64,000 nucleotides of DNA from Sapria himalayana (taxonomy: Eukaryota; Streptophyta; Magnoliopsida; Malpighiales; Rafflesiaceae), in assembly GCA_029783825.1 (NCBI GenBank), contig JAREIK010002453.1, positions 19,863 to 83,862 of the forward strand. Reading direction: 5' to 3'. Position 1 is the first letter of the stretch; each line of letters starts with the position of its first letter. The position numbers were made by a program, and so were the translations under genes. Shown here piece by piece: positions 50,723-64,000 of the stretch. A model generated the notes under the pieces. The model was given only the letters and a program-made list of their open reading frames with translations. It was not told the origin of the DNA and made no database searches.

Positions 50723-53700
50723 AAATAAATTATTTTAATTATTCAGTATAATTTTAATTTTAATTTTATTTATTTATCAGTTTATTTTTATAGAAATATT
50801 AATTACAAAATAAATTATTAGATAAATAGATCTAATTTAAATTAAACCGATATATCATAAATAATAAAGAATAAATCTCATTTTTTTTCATTTTAATTTT
50901 AAATATTCAAATATAATTATTTATTTGTTTATTCTTAAATAAGTATTAATTACAAAATAAATTATGAGTTACACAAATATAATTTATATAAATTATTTTT
51001 CATTAAAATAATATAGATAAACTTTTTAAAAGAAAAAAAAATTTCACAACAAAAAATTATTATAGAGTAATATATTTTGCTTTGCTTCTGAATCATTTTA
51101 GGTTTTGTAATTATTTTATAATTGATATCTATCTTATTAATAATAGATTATTAATTTATTTTTTGATCATTATTAGATTATTTATCAATAAAATAGTTTA
51201 TATTGAATTTATGTGATACATAAATATAATGATTATTATAACTAAATATTTAATTTACTTTTGAAAAAAAAATTAAAAAGTATTATATTTTCAAAGGTTA
51301 TAACCTTAAAAAATGAGAAAAAATAATAAAAATAAATTTTTTGTTATTTCATTTTTTAAATTAAACCTATAGATCATTAAATACGTACTTACTTAAATCA
51401 GTAAGCTCATAAATCCTGAAACCCCTAAATACATAAACCTTTTAACAGCTATATACATCTTAATAAATAATAAATCTCATTTTTATTTCTATATATTATA
51501 ATTCTAAATATTCATATTAATTATTTATAGTTTAATTTTTTAGAAAAATTAATTACAAAATAAATTTCAAGTGAGACAAATATTATTTAAATAATTTATT
51601 TCAATAAAAAAAATATAAGCTTATAAAAAGTAGGAAAATTTTAAAAATTAAATATTATTATTGAATAATATATTTTGATTTGATTTTGAATCATTTTGTG
51701 TTATGTAAATATATTTTAATTAATATTCATATTATTAATAATAGTTTATTAATTTAATTTTTGATCATTTTTATAATATCTATCATTAAAATTATTTATA
51801 TTGAATTTATATGATATATAATTAGTAAGATTAATATAATTATACATGGTATTCACATTTCAAAATATTTTAAAAATTATTTTTTTTCAAAGGTTATAAC
51901 CTTTCAAAATCAGAAAAAATCAAAAAATACAATTTTAAATATTTTTTATATAAATAAACCCTATAAACCACTAAATAATCAAACCATTAAACTGGTATAC
52001 CATATATAATAAATCATAAATCTCATTTTAATTTGTATTCATTATAATTTTAAATATTCATTTTAATTATTTATTAGTTTATTTTTTATAGAAATATCAA
52101 TCATAAAATAAATAATTAGTGAACCTATAATTTTAATAATTTATTTTTAATCAAAAAAAAAAGCTTATATAAAGAAGTAAAAATTTAAAAACAAAAAATT
52201 ATTATTTAGTAATATATTTTTCTTTGATTTTGAATCATTATATATAGGTTTCCAATTATATTTTAATTGCAATCAATATTATTAAGAATAGTTTATTAAT
52301 TTATTATTTGATAAATTTTATAATATCGAACAATAAAATTACTTATATTGAATTTAAATGTCATTTAATTATTAAGATTATTATAACTAAATATTATATT
52401 TACATTTGAAAAAAATTTAAAAATTATTATTTTTCAAAGGTTATAACCTTCAAAAATGATAAAAAATCACAAAAATAATTTTTTTATTATTTTATTATTT
52501 AAATAAAACTTATAAACCACTAAATGCCTAAACGTTTAAATCTCTAGGCTCCTAAAACCCAAAACCCCCTAAATACTTAAACCCTTAAACCTATATAACC
52601 TAAAAAATAAATAATAAATCTCATTTTTATTTGTATTCATTATAATTTTAAATATTCATTTTAATTATTTTTTAGATTATTTTTATAGAAATATTAATTA
52701 CAAAATAAATAATGAGTGAGACATATATAATTTAAATAAATTATTTTGTATGAAATAAAATATAAGCTTATAAAAATAAACAAAATTTCAAAAATTTAAA
52801 ATTTTATTTAATAATATAATTTACTTTGATTTTGAATTATTTGGCCTCTGCAAATATATTTTAATTAATATCTATCATATTAATAATTGTTTATTAATTT
52901 ATTTTTCGATCATTAAAATAATATATATTAATAAAATTTTTTATATTAAATTTACATCAAATATAATTATTAAGATTATTATAAATAAGTATTGCATTCA
53001 TATTTTAGAAAGATTAAAAAATTATTATATTTTAAAAGGTAATATAACCTTTGAAAATCACGAAAATTAATAAAAATAAATTTTTTGTTATTTTATTGAT
53101 TAAATAAAACCTATAAACACATGAATGTGCAAACATATAAACAACAAACTCCTTAACCCTAAAACGACAAAAAACTTAAACCATTAAATAGGTATACCCT
53201 AAATAATAAATCATAAATCTATTTTTATTAGTATTCATTATAATTTTAAATATTCATTTTAATTATTTATAAAATTAATTTTATAGAAATATTAATTACA
53301 AAATAAATTATTAGTGAGACAGATATAATTTAAATAATTTATTTTTCATCAAAAAAATGTATATGCATATAAAATAAGGCAAAATTTTTTTTAAAAAAAA
53401 TTATTATTTAGTAATATATCTTATTTTGATTTTGATTCATTTTAGATTCTACAATTATATTTTAATTTATATCATTCTTATTAATCCTAGTTTATTAATT
53501 AATTTATTGATCATTATTATAATATCTATTAATAAAATTATTTATATTTAGTTTACATTATATATAATTATTAAGATTATTATAACTAAATATTATATTC
53601 ACATTTAAAAAAATTTAAAATTATTATATTTTCAAAGGTAACAACCTTCAAAAATTAAAAAAATTCAAAAAATTAAATTTTTTGTTTTTTAATTCTTTAG

Positions 53701-56700
53701 ATAATAACTATAAATCACTAAAGGTTTAAACACTTAAATCACTAAACACCTAAACCCAAAAACACCTAAATACTTAAACTATTAAACTGGGATATCCTGA
53801 AAAATAAATAATAAATATCATTTTATTTGTATTCATTAAAATTTTATATAATTATTTTAATTATTTATTAGTTTATTATTATAGAATTATAAATTACAAA
53901 ATAAATTATGAGTTAGACAAATTAATTTAAATAATTTATTTTTAATAACAAAAATATAATGTTGTAAAAAAAGCAAAACATTAAAAAAATTATTATTAAG
54001 TAATATATTTTACTTTGATTTTGAATAAATTTAGATTTTGCAAATATATTTTAAATAATATCTATCTTATTAATAATAGTTTATTAAATCTTATTTGATC
54101 ATTATTATAATATCTAGCAATGTAATTATTTATATTGAATTTAAATGACTTATAATTATTATGATTATTATAACTAAATATTATATTTACATTTGGAAAA
54201 AATTTAAAAATTATTATATTTTCAAAGGTTATAACCTTCAAAAATTTTAAAAATAATAAAAATAAATTTTTTGTTATATCATTGTTTAAATAAAACTTAT
54301 AAACCACTAAATGCATAAACACATAAACCTCTAAACTCCTATATACAAAAGCACCTAAATACTTAAACCTTTAAACTCATAAGCCTTAAATATAATTTAA
54401 ATAATTTATTAAAATATTAATTACAAAATAAATTATTAGTGATACAAATATAATTTAAATAATTTATTTTTCATCAAAAAAAAATATAAGCTTATAAAAA
54501 GAAGCAAAAACTAAAAAATATTATTATTTTGTAATAAATTTACTTGGATTTTGAATATTTTTAGGTTTTGTAATTATATTTTTAATTTATATCTATCATA
54601 TTAATTATTATTTAGCATATTAATTTACTTTTTGATAATTGATATTATATCTATCAATAAAAGTGTTTATGTTTAGTTTATATTATATATAATTATAATG
54701 ATTATTATTACTATATATTGTATTCACATTTTTAAAATATTTTAAAATTTTAATATTTTCATAGGTTATAACCTTTGAAAATGTGAAAAAATATGAAAAA
54801 TAATTTTTTGTTATTAAATTGTTTAAATAAAACCTATATACTACTAAATACCTAAAAACATAAATCACTAAAGTCATAAACGAAAAAACCTCTAAATACT
54901 TAAAATATTAAACTGGTATACATTAATAATAATTCATAAATCTCATTTTGATTTTTATTCAGTATAATTTTAAATTTTTATTTTAATTATTTATCAGTTT
55001 ATTTTTATAAAAATATTAATTACAAAATAAATTATTAGAGAGACAGATCTAATTTAATTTAGACTGGTATACCCAAAATAATAAAGAATAAATCTCAATA
55101 TTATTTTTTTCATTATAATTTTAAATATTCATTATAATTATTTATTTGTTTATTTTTATATTAATATTAATTATAAAATTAATTATGAATTAGACAAATA
55201 CAATTTATATAAATTAATTTTCATCAAAAGAATATGGATAAACTTTTTAACAGAAAAAAAAATTTCAAAACAACAAATTATTATATAGTAATATATTTTG
55301 ATTTCTTCTGAATCATTTTAGGTTTTTTTATTATATTTTAATTGATATCTATCTCATTAATAATAAATTATTAATTTATTTTTTGATCATTTTATGAATA
55401 TTTATCAATAATATTGTTTATATTGAATTTATATGATATATAAATATAGTGACTATTATAACTAAATACTGAATTCACATTTGAAAAAAATTTAAAAATT
55501 ATTATATTTTCAAATGTTATAACCTTTGAAAATATTAAAAAATAAAAAAATTTAAATATTTGGTTATTGTAATTTAAAAAAAAAAACTTATAAATCACTA
55601 AATGCATATAAAGTAAAACAAGTAAACTCCTAAGGCTCGTAATTCCTAAATACATAAACTCGTAAACTGCTATATACTACTTAATAATTAAGAAATCTAA
55701 TTTTTATTTCAATTTATTATTAGTTTAAATATTCATTTTATTTATTTATAACTTTATTTTATAGAAATATTTATTACAAAATAAATTATCAGTGCGACAA
55801 ATATAATTTAAATAATTTATTTTTAATCAAAAAAAAATATATACGCTTATAAAAGAAGTAAAATTTTAAAAATTAAAAATTATTATCCAATAATATTTTT
55901 TACTTTAATTTTGACTCAATTTTGGTTTTGTAAATATTTTTTAATTAATATCTATCAGATTATTAAAAGTTTATTAATTTAATTTTTGATCATTATTATA
56001 ATATCTATCAATAAAATTGTTTATATTGAATTTATATGATATATAATTATTAATATTATTATAACTAAATATTGTATTCACATTTCAAAAAATTTTAAAT
56101 ATTATTATATTTTCAAAGGTTATAACCTATGAAAATTAGAAAAAAATACAAATTTTTTTTTGTTATTTTATTGTTTAAATAAAACCTATAAACCACTAAT
56201 TGTCTAAAAACATAAATCGCTAAACTCCTAAACTACAAAACCCCTAGATACTTAAACCATTAAACAGGTGTACATTAAGAAAAAATCATAAATCTCAATT
56301 TAATTTTATTTAAGTAAAATTTTTAATTTTTATTATAATTATTTATCACTTTATTTTTATAGAAATATTAATTACAAAATAAATTATTAGTGAGACAGAT
56401 CTAATATAAATAATTTATTTTTCATCAAAAAAATATATATCCTCATAAAAATATGCACGATTTTAAAAACAAAAATATATTATTTAGTAATATATTTTAT
56501 TTTTTTTGAATCATTTTAGATTTTGTAATTATATTTTAATTTATATAATTCTATTTAATAATAGTTTATTAATTTTTTATTGATCATTATTATAATATGT
56601 ATTAATAAAATTATTTATATTGAGTTTACATTATATATAATTATTAAGATTATTATAACTAAATATTATATTCACATTTTAAAAAAATAAAAAATTATTA

Positions 56701-57985
56701 TATTTTCGAAGGTTAACCTTCAAAAATTAGAAAAAAATCAAAAAATTAAATTTTTTATTTTTTCATTCTTTAAATAAAAACTATAAATCACTAAAGGGCT
56801 AAACACTTAAATAACTAAACCCCATAACACCTAAATACTTAAACCATTAAAATAGTATATCCTGAATAATAAATAATAAATCTCAATTTTATTTGTGTTC
56901 ATTATAGTTTTAAATATTCATTTTAATTATTTATTAGTTTATTTTTATAGAATTATAAATTAAAAATAAAATATGAGGAAGAAAAATATAATTTAAATAA
57001 TTTACATTAAATAAAAAAATATCAACTTATAAAAATAAGCAAAACATCAAAAAAATTATTATTTAGTAATATATTTTATTTTGATTTTAAATAAATTTAT
57101 GTTTTGCAAATATATTTTAAATAAAATATTTCTTATTAATAGTAGTTTATTAATTTATTTTTTGATCATTAATATAATATCTATCAATATAACTGTTTAT
57201 ATTGAATTTACATGATATATAATTATTAAGATTATTATAACTGAATATAGTATTCACATAGAAAAAAAATTTAAAAATTGTTATATTTTCAAAGGTTATA
57301 ACCTTTAAAAATAATAAAAAATAACAAAAATAATTTTTTGTTATATCATTATTTAAATAAAACTTATAAACCATTAAATGCACAAACACATAAATCTCTA
57401 AACTCCTAAACCTCGATGCCCCTAAATACTTAAACCTTTTAACTCGTAAAACTTAAATATAATTTAAATAATATATTGAAATATTAATTATAAAATAAAT
57501 TATGAGTGATACAAATATAATTTAAATAATATATTTTTCATCAAAAAAAAATATAAGCTTATAAAAAGATGGAAAAACTAAAAAACAAAAATTATTATTT
57601 AGTAATAAATTTTTCATAATTTTTGAATCATTTTAGGTTTTTTAATTATATTTTAATTTATATCTATCATATTAAAAATAGCACATTAATTTATTTTTTG
57701 ATAATTGATATGATATCTATCAATAAAATTGTTTATATTTAGTTTATATATTATATAATTATAATGATTATTATTAGTAAATATTACATTCACATTTTTA
57801 AAAAAATTTAAAATTATTATATTTTCAAAGGTTATAACCATTGAAAATGTTAAAAAATATCAAAAAAAAATTTTTTATTTATTTCATTATTTAAATAAAA
57901 CCTATAAACCACTAAATGCCTAAATACTTAAATAAATAACTACTCAATCTTGAAAACCCTAAATAGATAATCATTTTAATCTAGT
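50723..57985 (-). repeat. Satellite array, block 9 (reverse)
   Basis: Palindrome markers lie near 51297, 51894, 52440, 53038, 53636, 54226, 54766, 55518, 56119, 56710, 57293 and 57831. Subtype order is h-g-f-e-d-b-a-j-h-k-j-b-a-i2. The first 3 kb (h-g-f-e-d) is the mirror of d-e-f-g-h at 10.2-12.8 kb; subtype c has been lost between d and b. Partial monomer h lies near 50825 and 55030. The 64-87 codon reverse ORFs recur at equivalent monomer positions and are treated as chance. Confidence 0.9.
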
Positions 57986-57995
57986 ATACAGTTGT
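57970..57995. other. Satellite orientation switch (- to +)
   Basis: Reverse satellite (AAAACCCTAAATAGATAATC...CTAGTATAC) changes to forward satellite (GTTGTTATAAGGTTCATGTA) within about 15 bases. Both sides are in the GTATAC/8-bp-block region of the monomer, which suggests a breakpoint between homologous positions in opposite orientation. Confidence 0.75.
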
Positions 57996-58479
57996 TATAA
58001 GGTTCATGTATTTAGGGGTTTCGGGTTTAATGAGCTACTGATTTAAGTAAGTAAACATTTAGTGGTCTATAGTTTTTATTTAATAAAGAAATAACAAAAA
58101 AATTATTTTTTTTATTCTTTCTCAATTTTTAAGATTAAAAACTTTGAAAATATAATAATTTTTAAATTTTTTTCAAAAGTGAATACAATATTTATTTATA
58201 ATAATTATAATAATTATATATCATATAAATTCAATATCAACAATTTTATTCATTGATATTCTAATAATTATAAATAAATAAATTAAAAATATATTATGAA
58301 TAAGATTGATATTACTTAAAATATAATATCAAAACCTAAAATGATTCAAAAGCAAAGCAAAATATATTACTTAATAATAATTATTTGTTTTTAAATATTT
58401 ATTCTTTTTATAAGCTTATCTATTTTTTGAAGAAATAGATTATTATAAATTATATTTTTAACTCATAATTTATTTTATA

Positions 58480-58483
<4 letters not shown>

Positions 58484-58515
<32 letters not shown>
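58484..58515. repeat. (AT)16 microsatellite
   Basis: About 32 bases of alternating A/T expand the TAATATATAT stretch of an i-type monomer. The equivalent position in other i monomers (near 20760 and 30380) holds 10-18 bases, so this is a length-variable site. Confidence 0.9.
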
Positions 58516-58517
<2 letters not shown>

Positions 58518-61500
58518 TAACAATCAAAATAAATTTTTTAAATTATAATGAACAAAAAGAAAAATGAGATTTATTAATTATTATTTAAGGTATACCGGTT
58601 TAAAGGATTATCTATATAGGGGTATCGGGATTTTTTTAGGTTAGTGATTTAAGTGTTTAGGCATTTAGTTATTTATAGGTTTTATTTAAACAATGAAAGA
58701 ACAAAAAAATATTTTTTTTATTTTTTCACATGTTCAAAGGTTATAATATTTGAAAATATAAAAATTTTTAAACTTTTTTTCAAAAGTGAATACAATATTT
58801 AGATATAATAATTATTAAATTTATATATCATATAAATTCAATATAAACATTTTTATTGATAAATATTCTAATAGTGATCAAAAAATAAATTAATAATCTA
58901 TTATTAATAAGTTATATATCAATTAAAATATAATTACAAAACCTAAAATGATTCAGAAACAAAGCAAAATATATTACTATATAATATATTTTTGTTATTA
59001 ATTTTTTTTTTATTTTATTAAGTTTATCTATATTTTATTGTTGAAAAATAATTTATATAAATTATATTTGTATAAATTATAATTTATTTTGTGTTTAATT
59101 TTTATATAAAAATAAACAAATAAATAATTAAAATGAATATTTAAAATTATAATGAAAAGAATAAAAATGAGATTTATTATTTATTATTTAGGATATACAT
59201 GTTTTAAAAATTTATCTATTTAGTGTTTTCGAGATCTAGAAGTTTTTGATTTAAGTATTTTGGCATTTAATGGTTTATAGGTTTTATTCAAACAATGAAA
59301 TAACAAAAAATTTATTTTTGATATTTTTTCAAATTTTCAAAGGTTATAAGATTTCAAAATATAATAATTTTAAAATTTTTTAAAAATATGAATACAATAT
59401 TTAGTAATAATAATTATTATAACTATATATAATTTAAACTAAATATAAACAATTTTATTGATAGATATTAAATCAATTATGAAAAAATAAATTAATAAAC
59501 TATTATTAATATGATAGATATAAATTAAAATATAATTAAAAAACCTTAAATAATTCAAAATCAAAGTAAAATATATTACTAAATAATAATTTTTTTTTGT
59601 TTTTGCATTATTTTATACGCTTATATGTTTTTTTGATAAAAAATATATTTTTTAAATTATATTTGTATCACTCATAATTTATTTTGTAATTACTATTTCT
59701 ATAAATTATTTAAATTTTATTTAAGGTTTACGAGTTTAAAGGTTTAAGTATTTAGAGGCTTCGGGGATAAGGAGTTTAGATATATATGTATTTAGGCATT
59801 TAATTGTTTATAACTATTATTTAAAAAATTATTTAACAAAAAATTAATTTTATTATTTTTTCTCATTTTTGAATTTTATAAACTTTGAAATATATCAATT
59901 TTAAAATTTTTTTTATATGTGAATACTATATTTAGTTATGATTATCTTAATAATTATATATCATGTACATTCAATATAAATAATTATATTGAAATATATT
60001 ATATTAATGTTCAAAAAATAAATTAATAAACTATTATTAATAAGAGAGATATTATTTTAAATATATTTTCATAATCTTAATAATTATAATAATTTTTAAA
60101 ATTTTTCAAATGTAAATATAATATTTATTTATAATAAACTTCATAATTATAATTCATTTAAATTCAATATAAATAATTATATTGATAGATATTATAATTA
60201 TGATCAAAAAATAAATTAATAAACATTTATTAATAAATTAGTTATTATTTTAAAAGTATTTGCAAAATCTAAATTTATTCAAATCAAAGTAAAATATATT
60301 ACTAAATAATAATTTTTTTTAATGTTCTGCCTTTTTTATAACTTTATATTTTTGTTATTAAAAATAAATTATTTAAATTATATTTGTCTTACTTATAATT
60401 TATTTTGTAATTTATAATTCTATAATAATAAACTACTGAATAATTAAAATAAATATTTAAAATTATAATGAATACAAATAAAATTGAGATTTATTATTTA
60501 TTATTCAAGATATACTGGTTTAATGGTTAAAGTATTTAGGTGTTTTGTGGTTTTGGAGTTTAGTGATTTAATTGTTTAGACCATTAGTGATTTATAGTTT
60601 TTATTTAAAAAATGAAAAAACAAAAAATTTAATTTTTTGATTTTTTTTTAATTTTTGAAGGTTGTAACATTTAAAAATATAATAATATTTATTTTTTTTA
60701 AATGTTAATATAATATTTAGTTATAATAATCTTAATAATTATATATAATATAAACTCAATATAAATATTTTTATTGATAAATATTATAATAATGATCAAT
60801 AAATAAATTAATAAACTTGTATTTTTAAGAATGATATAAATTAAAATATAATTGTAAAATCTAAAATGATTCAAAATCAAAATAAGATATATTATTAAAT
60901 AATAATTTTTTATTTTTAAAATTTGATTCTTTTTATGAGCATTTTTTTATGATAAATAAATTATTTAAATTATATATGTTGCACTAATAATTTTTTTTGT
61001 AATTAATATTTCTATAAAAATAAATTGATAAATAATTAAAATGAATATTTAAAATTATAATGAATACTAATAAAACTAAGATTTATGATTTATTATTAAG
61101 ACTATACTGAAATTAAATTTTTTAAGTATTTATGGGCTTCGGGGTTTACGAGTTTAGTCATTTTAGTATTTAGTCATTTAGTGTTTTATAGGTTTTATAT
61201 AAAATATAAAATAACAAAAAATTTATTTTAGTTTTTTTTCTCATTTTTGAAGAATATAACCTTTGAAAATATAATAATTTTAAATTTTTTTTGAAAAATG
61301 AATACAATATGAAGTTATAATAATCATAATAATTATATATCATATAAATTCAATATAAACTATTTTATTGATATTTAATAAGATAAATATTTATTAAAAT
61401 ATATTTGCAAAACCTTAAATGACTCAAAATCAAAGTGAAATATTTTACTAAATATTAATTTTAAATTTTTAAATTTTTGTATCCATTTATAAGACTATAT

Positions 61501-62995
61501 ATTTTTTGATGGAAAATAAATTATTTAAATTATATTTGGCACACTAATAATTTATATTTTAATTTATATGTCTATAAAATTAAACTAATAAATAATTAAA
61601 ATGTATATTTAAAATTATAATAAATACTAATAAAAATGAGATTTATTATTTATTATTTAGGGTATAACTATTTAATTTTTTAAGTTTTTTGTTGTTTTGG
61701 GGTTAAGGAGTTTATTGATTTATATGGTTGCACATTTTCGTGTTTATAGGTTTTATTTAATCAATGAAATAACAAAAAATTTATTTTTATGAATTTTCAT
61801 GATTTTCACAGGTTATGACCTTTAAAAATATAATAATTTTTTAATAGTTCTAAAATATGAATACAATACTTAGTTATAATAATCTTAATAATTATATTTG
61901 TTTTTGATTCAATAAAAAAATGTATTAATATATATTATAAATGTGATCCAAAAATATATTAATAAACAATTATTAATAAGAGAGATATTAATTAAAATAT
62001 ATTTCTAGAACCCAAAATAATTCAAAATCAAAGTAAATTATATTACTAAATAAAATTTTAAATTTTTGAAATTTTGTTTATTTTTATAAGCTTAATTTTT
62101 TAATAAAAATTAATTTATTTAAATTATATCTGTTTCACTCATTATTTTTTTTGTAATTAATATTTTTTAAAAAATAAACTGAAAAATAATTAAAATGAAT
62201 ATTTAAAATTATAATGAATACAAATAAAAATGAGATTTATTATTTGTTTTTTAGGTTATATAGGTTTAATGGTTTATGTATTTAGGGGGTTTTGGGGTTT
62301 AAAAGTCTAGACATTTAAATGTTTAGGAATTTAGTGGTTTATAAGTTTTATTTCAATAATAAAATAATAAAAATTATTTTTGTTATTTTTTATCATTTTT
62401 GAAGGTTATAACCTTTGAAAATATAATAATTTTAAAATTTATTTCAAATGTAAATATAATATTTAGTTATAATAATCTTAAAAGTTATAAGACATTTAAA
62501 TTCAATATAAGTAATTTTATTGTTAGATATTATAAAATTGATCGAATAATAAATTAATAAAGTATTCTTAATAAGATTGATAACAATTAAAATATAATTG
62601 CAAAACCTATATATAATGATTCAAAATCAAAGTAAAATATATTACTAAATAATAATTTTTTGTTTTTAAATTTTTACTTCTTTTTATAAGCTTATATTTT
62701 TTTTAATTAAAAATAAATTATTAAAATTATAGTTGTCTCGCTCATTATTTATTTTGTAATTTATATTTCTATAAAAAATAAACTAATTAATAATTAAAAT
62801 GAATATTTAAAATTATAATGAATACAAATTAAAATGAGATATAGGATTTATTATATGTGTTATCCCAGTTTAATGGTTTGATTATTTAGGAGTTTTGTCA
62901 TTTAGGAGTTTATCAATTTATGTTTTTAGGTATTTAGTGGTTTATAGGTTTTATTAATATAATAATAATAAAATTTTTTTTTTAGATTTTTTCTG

Positions 62996-63023
62996 ATTTT
63001 CAAAGGTTATAACCTTTGAAAAT
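62996..63023. repeat. Perfect 28-bp palindrome (example in block 10)
   Basis: The same 14-base half-sites as at 3204-3231 and 44534-44561, in an f-type monomer. The surrounding bases differ strongly among these monomers while the palindrome is unchanged. Confidence 0.95.
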
Positions 63024-64000
63024 AAAATAATTGTTAAAATTTTTTGAAATGTGAATACAATGTATAATTATATTAATCTTACTAATTATATATCATATAA
63101 ATTCAATATAAATAATTTTAATGATAGATATTATAATAATGATCAAAAATTAAATTAATAAACTTTTATTAATAATATAAATTTTAATTAAAATATATTT
63201 ACAAAACACAAAATGATTCAAAATCAAATCAAAATATATTACTAAACAATAAGATTTAATTTTTAAAATTTTCCTTCTTTTTATAAGCTTATATTTTTTT
63301 TTATTAGAATAAATTATTTAAATAATATATGTCTCATTCAAAATTTATTTTGTAATTAATTTTTCTATAAAATTAAACTATTAATAATTAAAATGAATAT
63401 TTAAAATTATAATAAATAGAAATAAAAATGAGATTTATTATTTATTAAGCAGTATATAGCTATTAAAAGGTTTATGTATTTATGGGTTTCGGGATTTATG
63501 AGCTTACTGATTTAAGTAACTAAGATTTAATGATCTATAGGTTTTATTTAAAAAATGAAAAAACAAAACATTTATTTTTATTATTTTTTCTCATTTTTTA
63601 AGGTTATAACATTTGAAAATATAATAATTTTTAAATTTAATTCAAAAGGGAATACAATATTTAGTTATAATAATCATTATAATTATATATCATATAAATT
63701 CAAAATAACCAATTTTATTGATAAATATTCTAATAATGATCAAAAAATAAATATATAATCTATTATTAATAAGAAAGATATCTATTAAAATATAATTACA
63801 AAACCTAAAATAATTCATAAGCAAAGAAAAATATATTAAAATATAAATATTTTTTGTTTTGAATTTTTTTTTTATTTTAAAAAGTTTATCCATATTTTTT
63901 GATAAAAAATAATTTATATAAATTATATTTGTCTAACTCATAATTTATTTTGTAATTAATATTTATATAAAAATAAAAAATAAATAATTAAAATGAATAT

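Larger units (their letters stand above)
57990..64000 (+). repeat. Satellite array, block 10 (forward), to window end
   Basis: Palindrome markers lie near 58131, 58740, 59343, 59877, 60662, 61253, 61815, 62406, 63008 and 63601. Subtype order is g-i-i2-a-b-c-d-e-f-g. The a-to-g run is the clearest second copy of the order seen at 8.5-12.6 kb. A truncated joint lies near 60060-60110, where two monomers meet out of phase. The array continues past the window end. Confidence 0.92.

Noticed and set aside
1..64000. CRISPR-like array or bacterial origin, because of regular repeats
   Set aside because: The repeats are ~595 bp, contiguous and without unique spacers. The hAT elements and microsatellites indicate a eukaryotic (plant) nuclear genome.

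Overview
This window looks like nuclear heterochromatin from a plant. It is almost gene-free and very AT-rich. About 80% of it is one degenerate tandem satellite with a monomer of about 595 bp. The plant assignment rests on the two hAT DNA-transposon copies, whose decayed transposase has the plant RICESLEEPER/BED-hAT motif set, and on an 8-bp block in each monomer that resembles the plant telomere motif TTTAGGG. I cannot name the species. No intact protein-coding gene, rRNA, tRNA or CRISPR array is visible. The only recognisable coding sequence is a broken hAT transposase.

Layout, with '+' and '-' giving monomer orientation ('+' means the 8-bp block reads TTTAGG-like): satellite(-) 1-1875; satellite(+) 1940-12783; insert A copy 1, 12784-15045; satellite(+) 15046-17003; satellite(-) 17004-22544; hAT-1, 22545-26739, carrying a second, nested hAT-type element at 25942-26405; satellite(-) 26740-32152; hAT-2 (truncated) 32153-34024; satellite(+) 34025-36904; a scrambled AT-rich patch 36905-37590; a 9-bp-period purine microsatellite 37591-39537; a retroposon-like unit 39538-40495 with an internal 352-bp-period duplication; an A/G/T microsatellite to about 40705; satellite(-) 40706-48940, interrupted by a short pyrimidine microsatellite at 46226-46363; insert A copy 2 in opposite orientation, 48941-50722; satellite(-) 50723-57985; satellite(+) 57990-64000.

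The monomers fall into recurring subtypes, here called a-k, recognisable by private sequence and length differences. They recur in the same order (a-b-c-d-e-f-g), so the array has higher-order repeats. Transposon copies are part of these higher-order units. hAT-1 and hAT-2 sit at the same nucleotide of the monomer, 9.6 kb apart. Insert A copies 1 and 2 share both satellite junctions in mirror image. At least two large inverted segmental duplications are supported by shared private rearrangement junctions (about 2-7 kb against 41-46 kb, and about 8.5-16 kb against 48-54 kb). Each typical monomer also carries a near-perfect 24-32 bp palindrome (core AAAGGTTATAACCTTT), an 8-bp-period telomere-like minisatellite of about 11 units, and often a HindIII-containing palindrome.

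The most notable signals are the satellite's internal architecture (telomere-like 8-mers plus a conserved palindrome), the co-amplification of transposons with the satellite, and the orientation switch at 36.9-40.7 kb, which is occupied by scrambled DNA and a long polypurine tract. All similarity statements are by eye; no alignment or database search was run.
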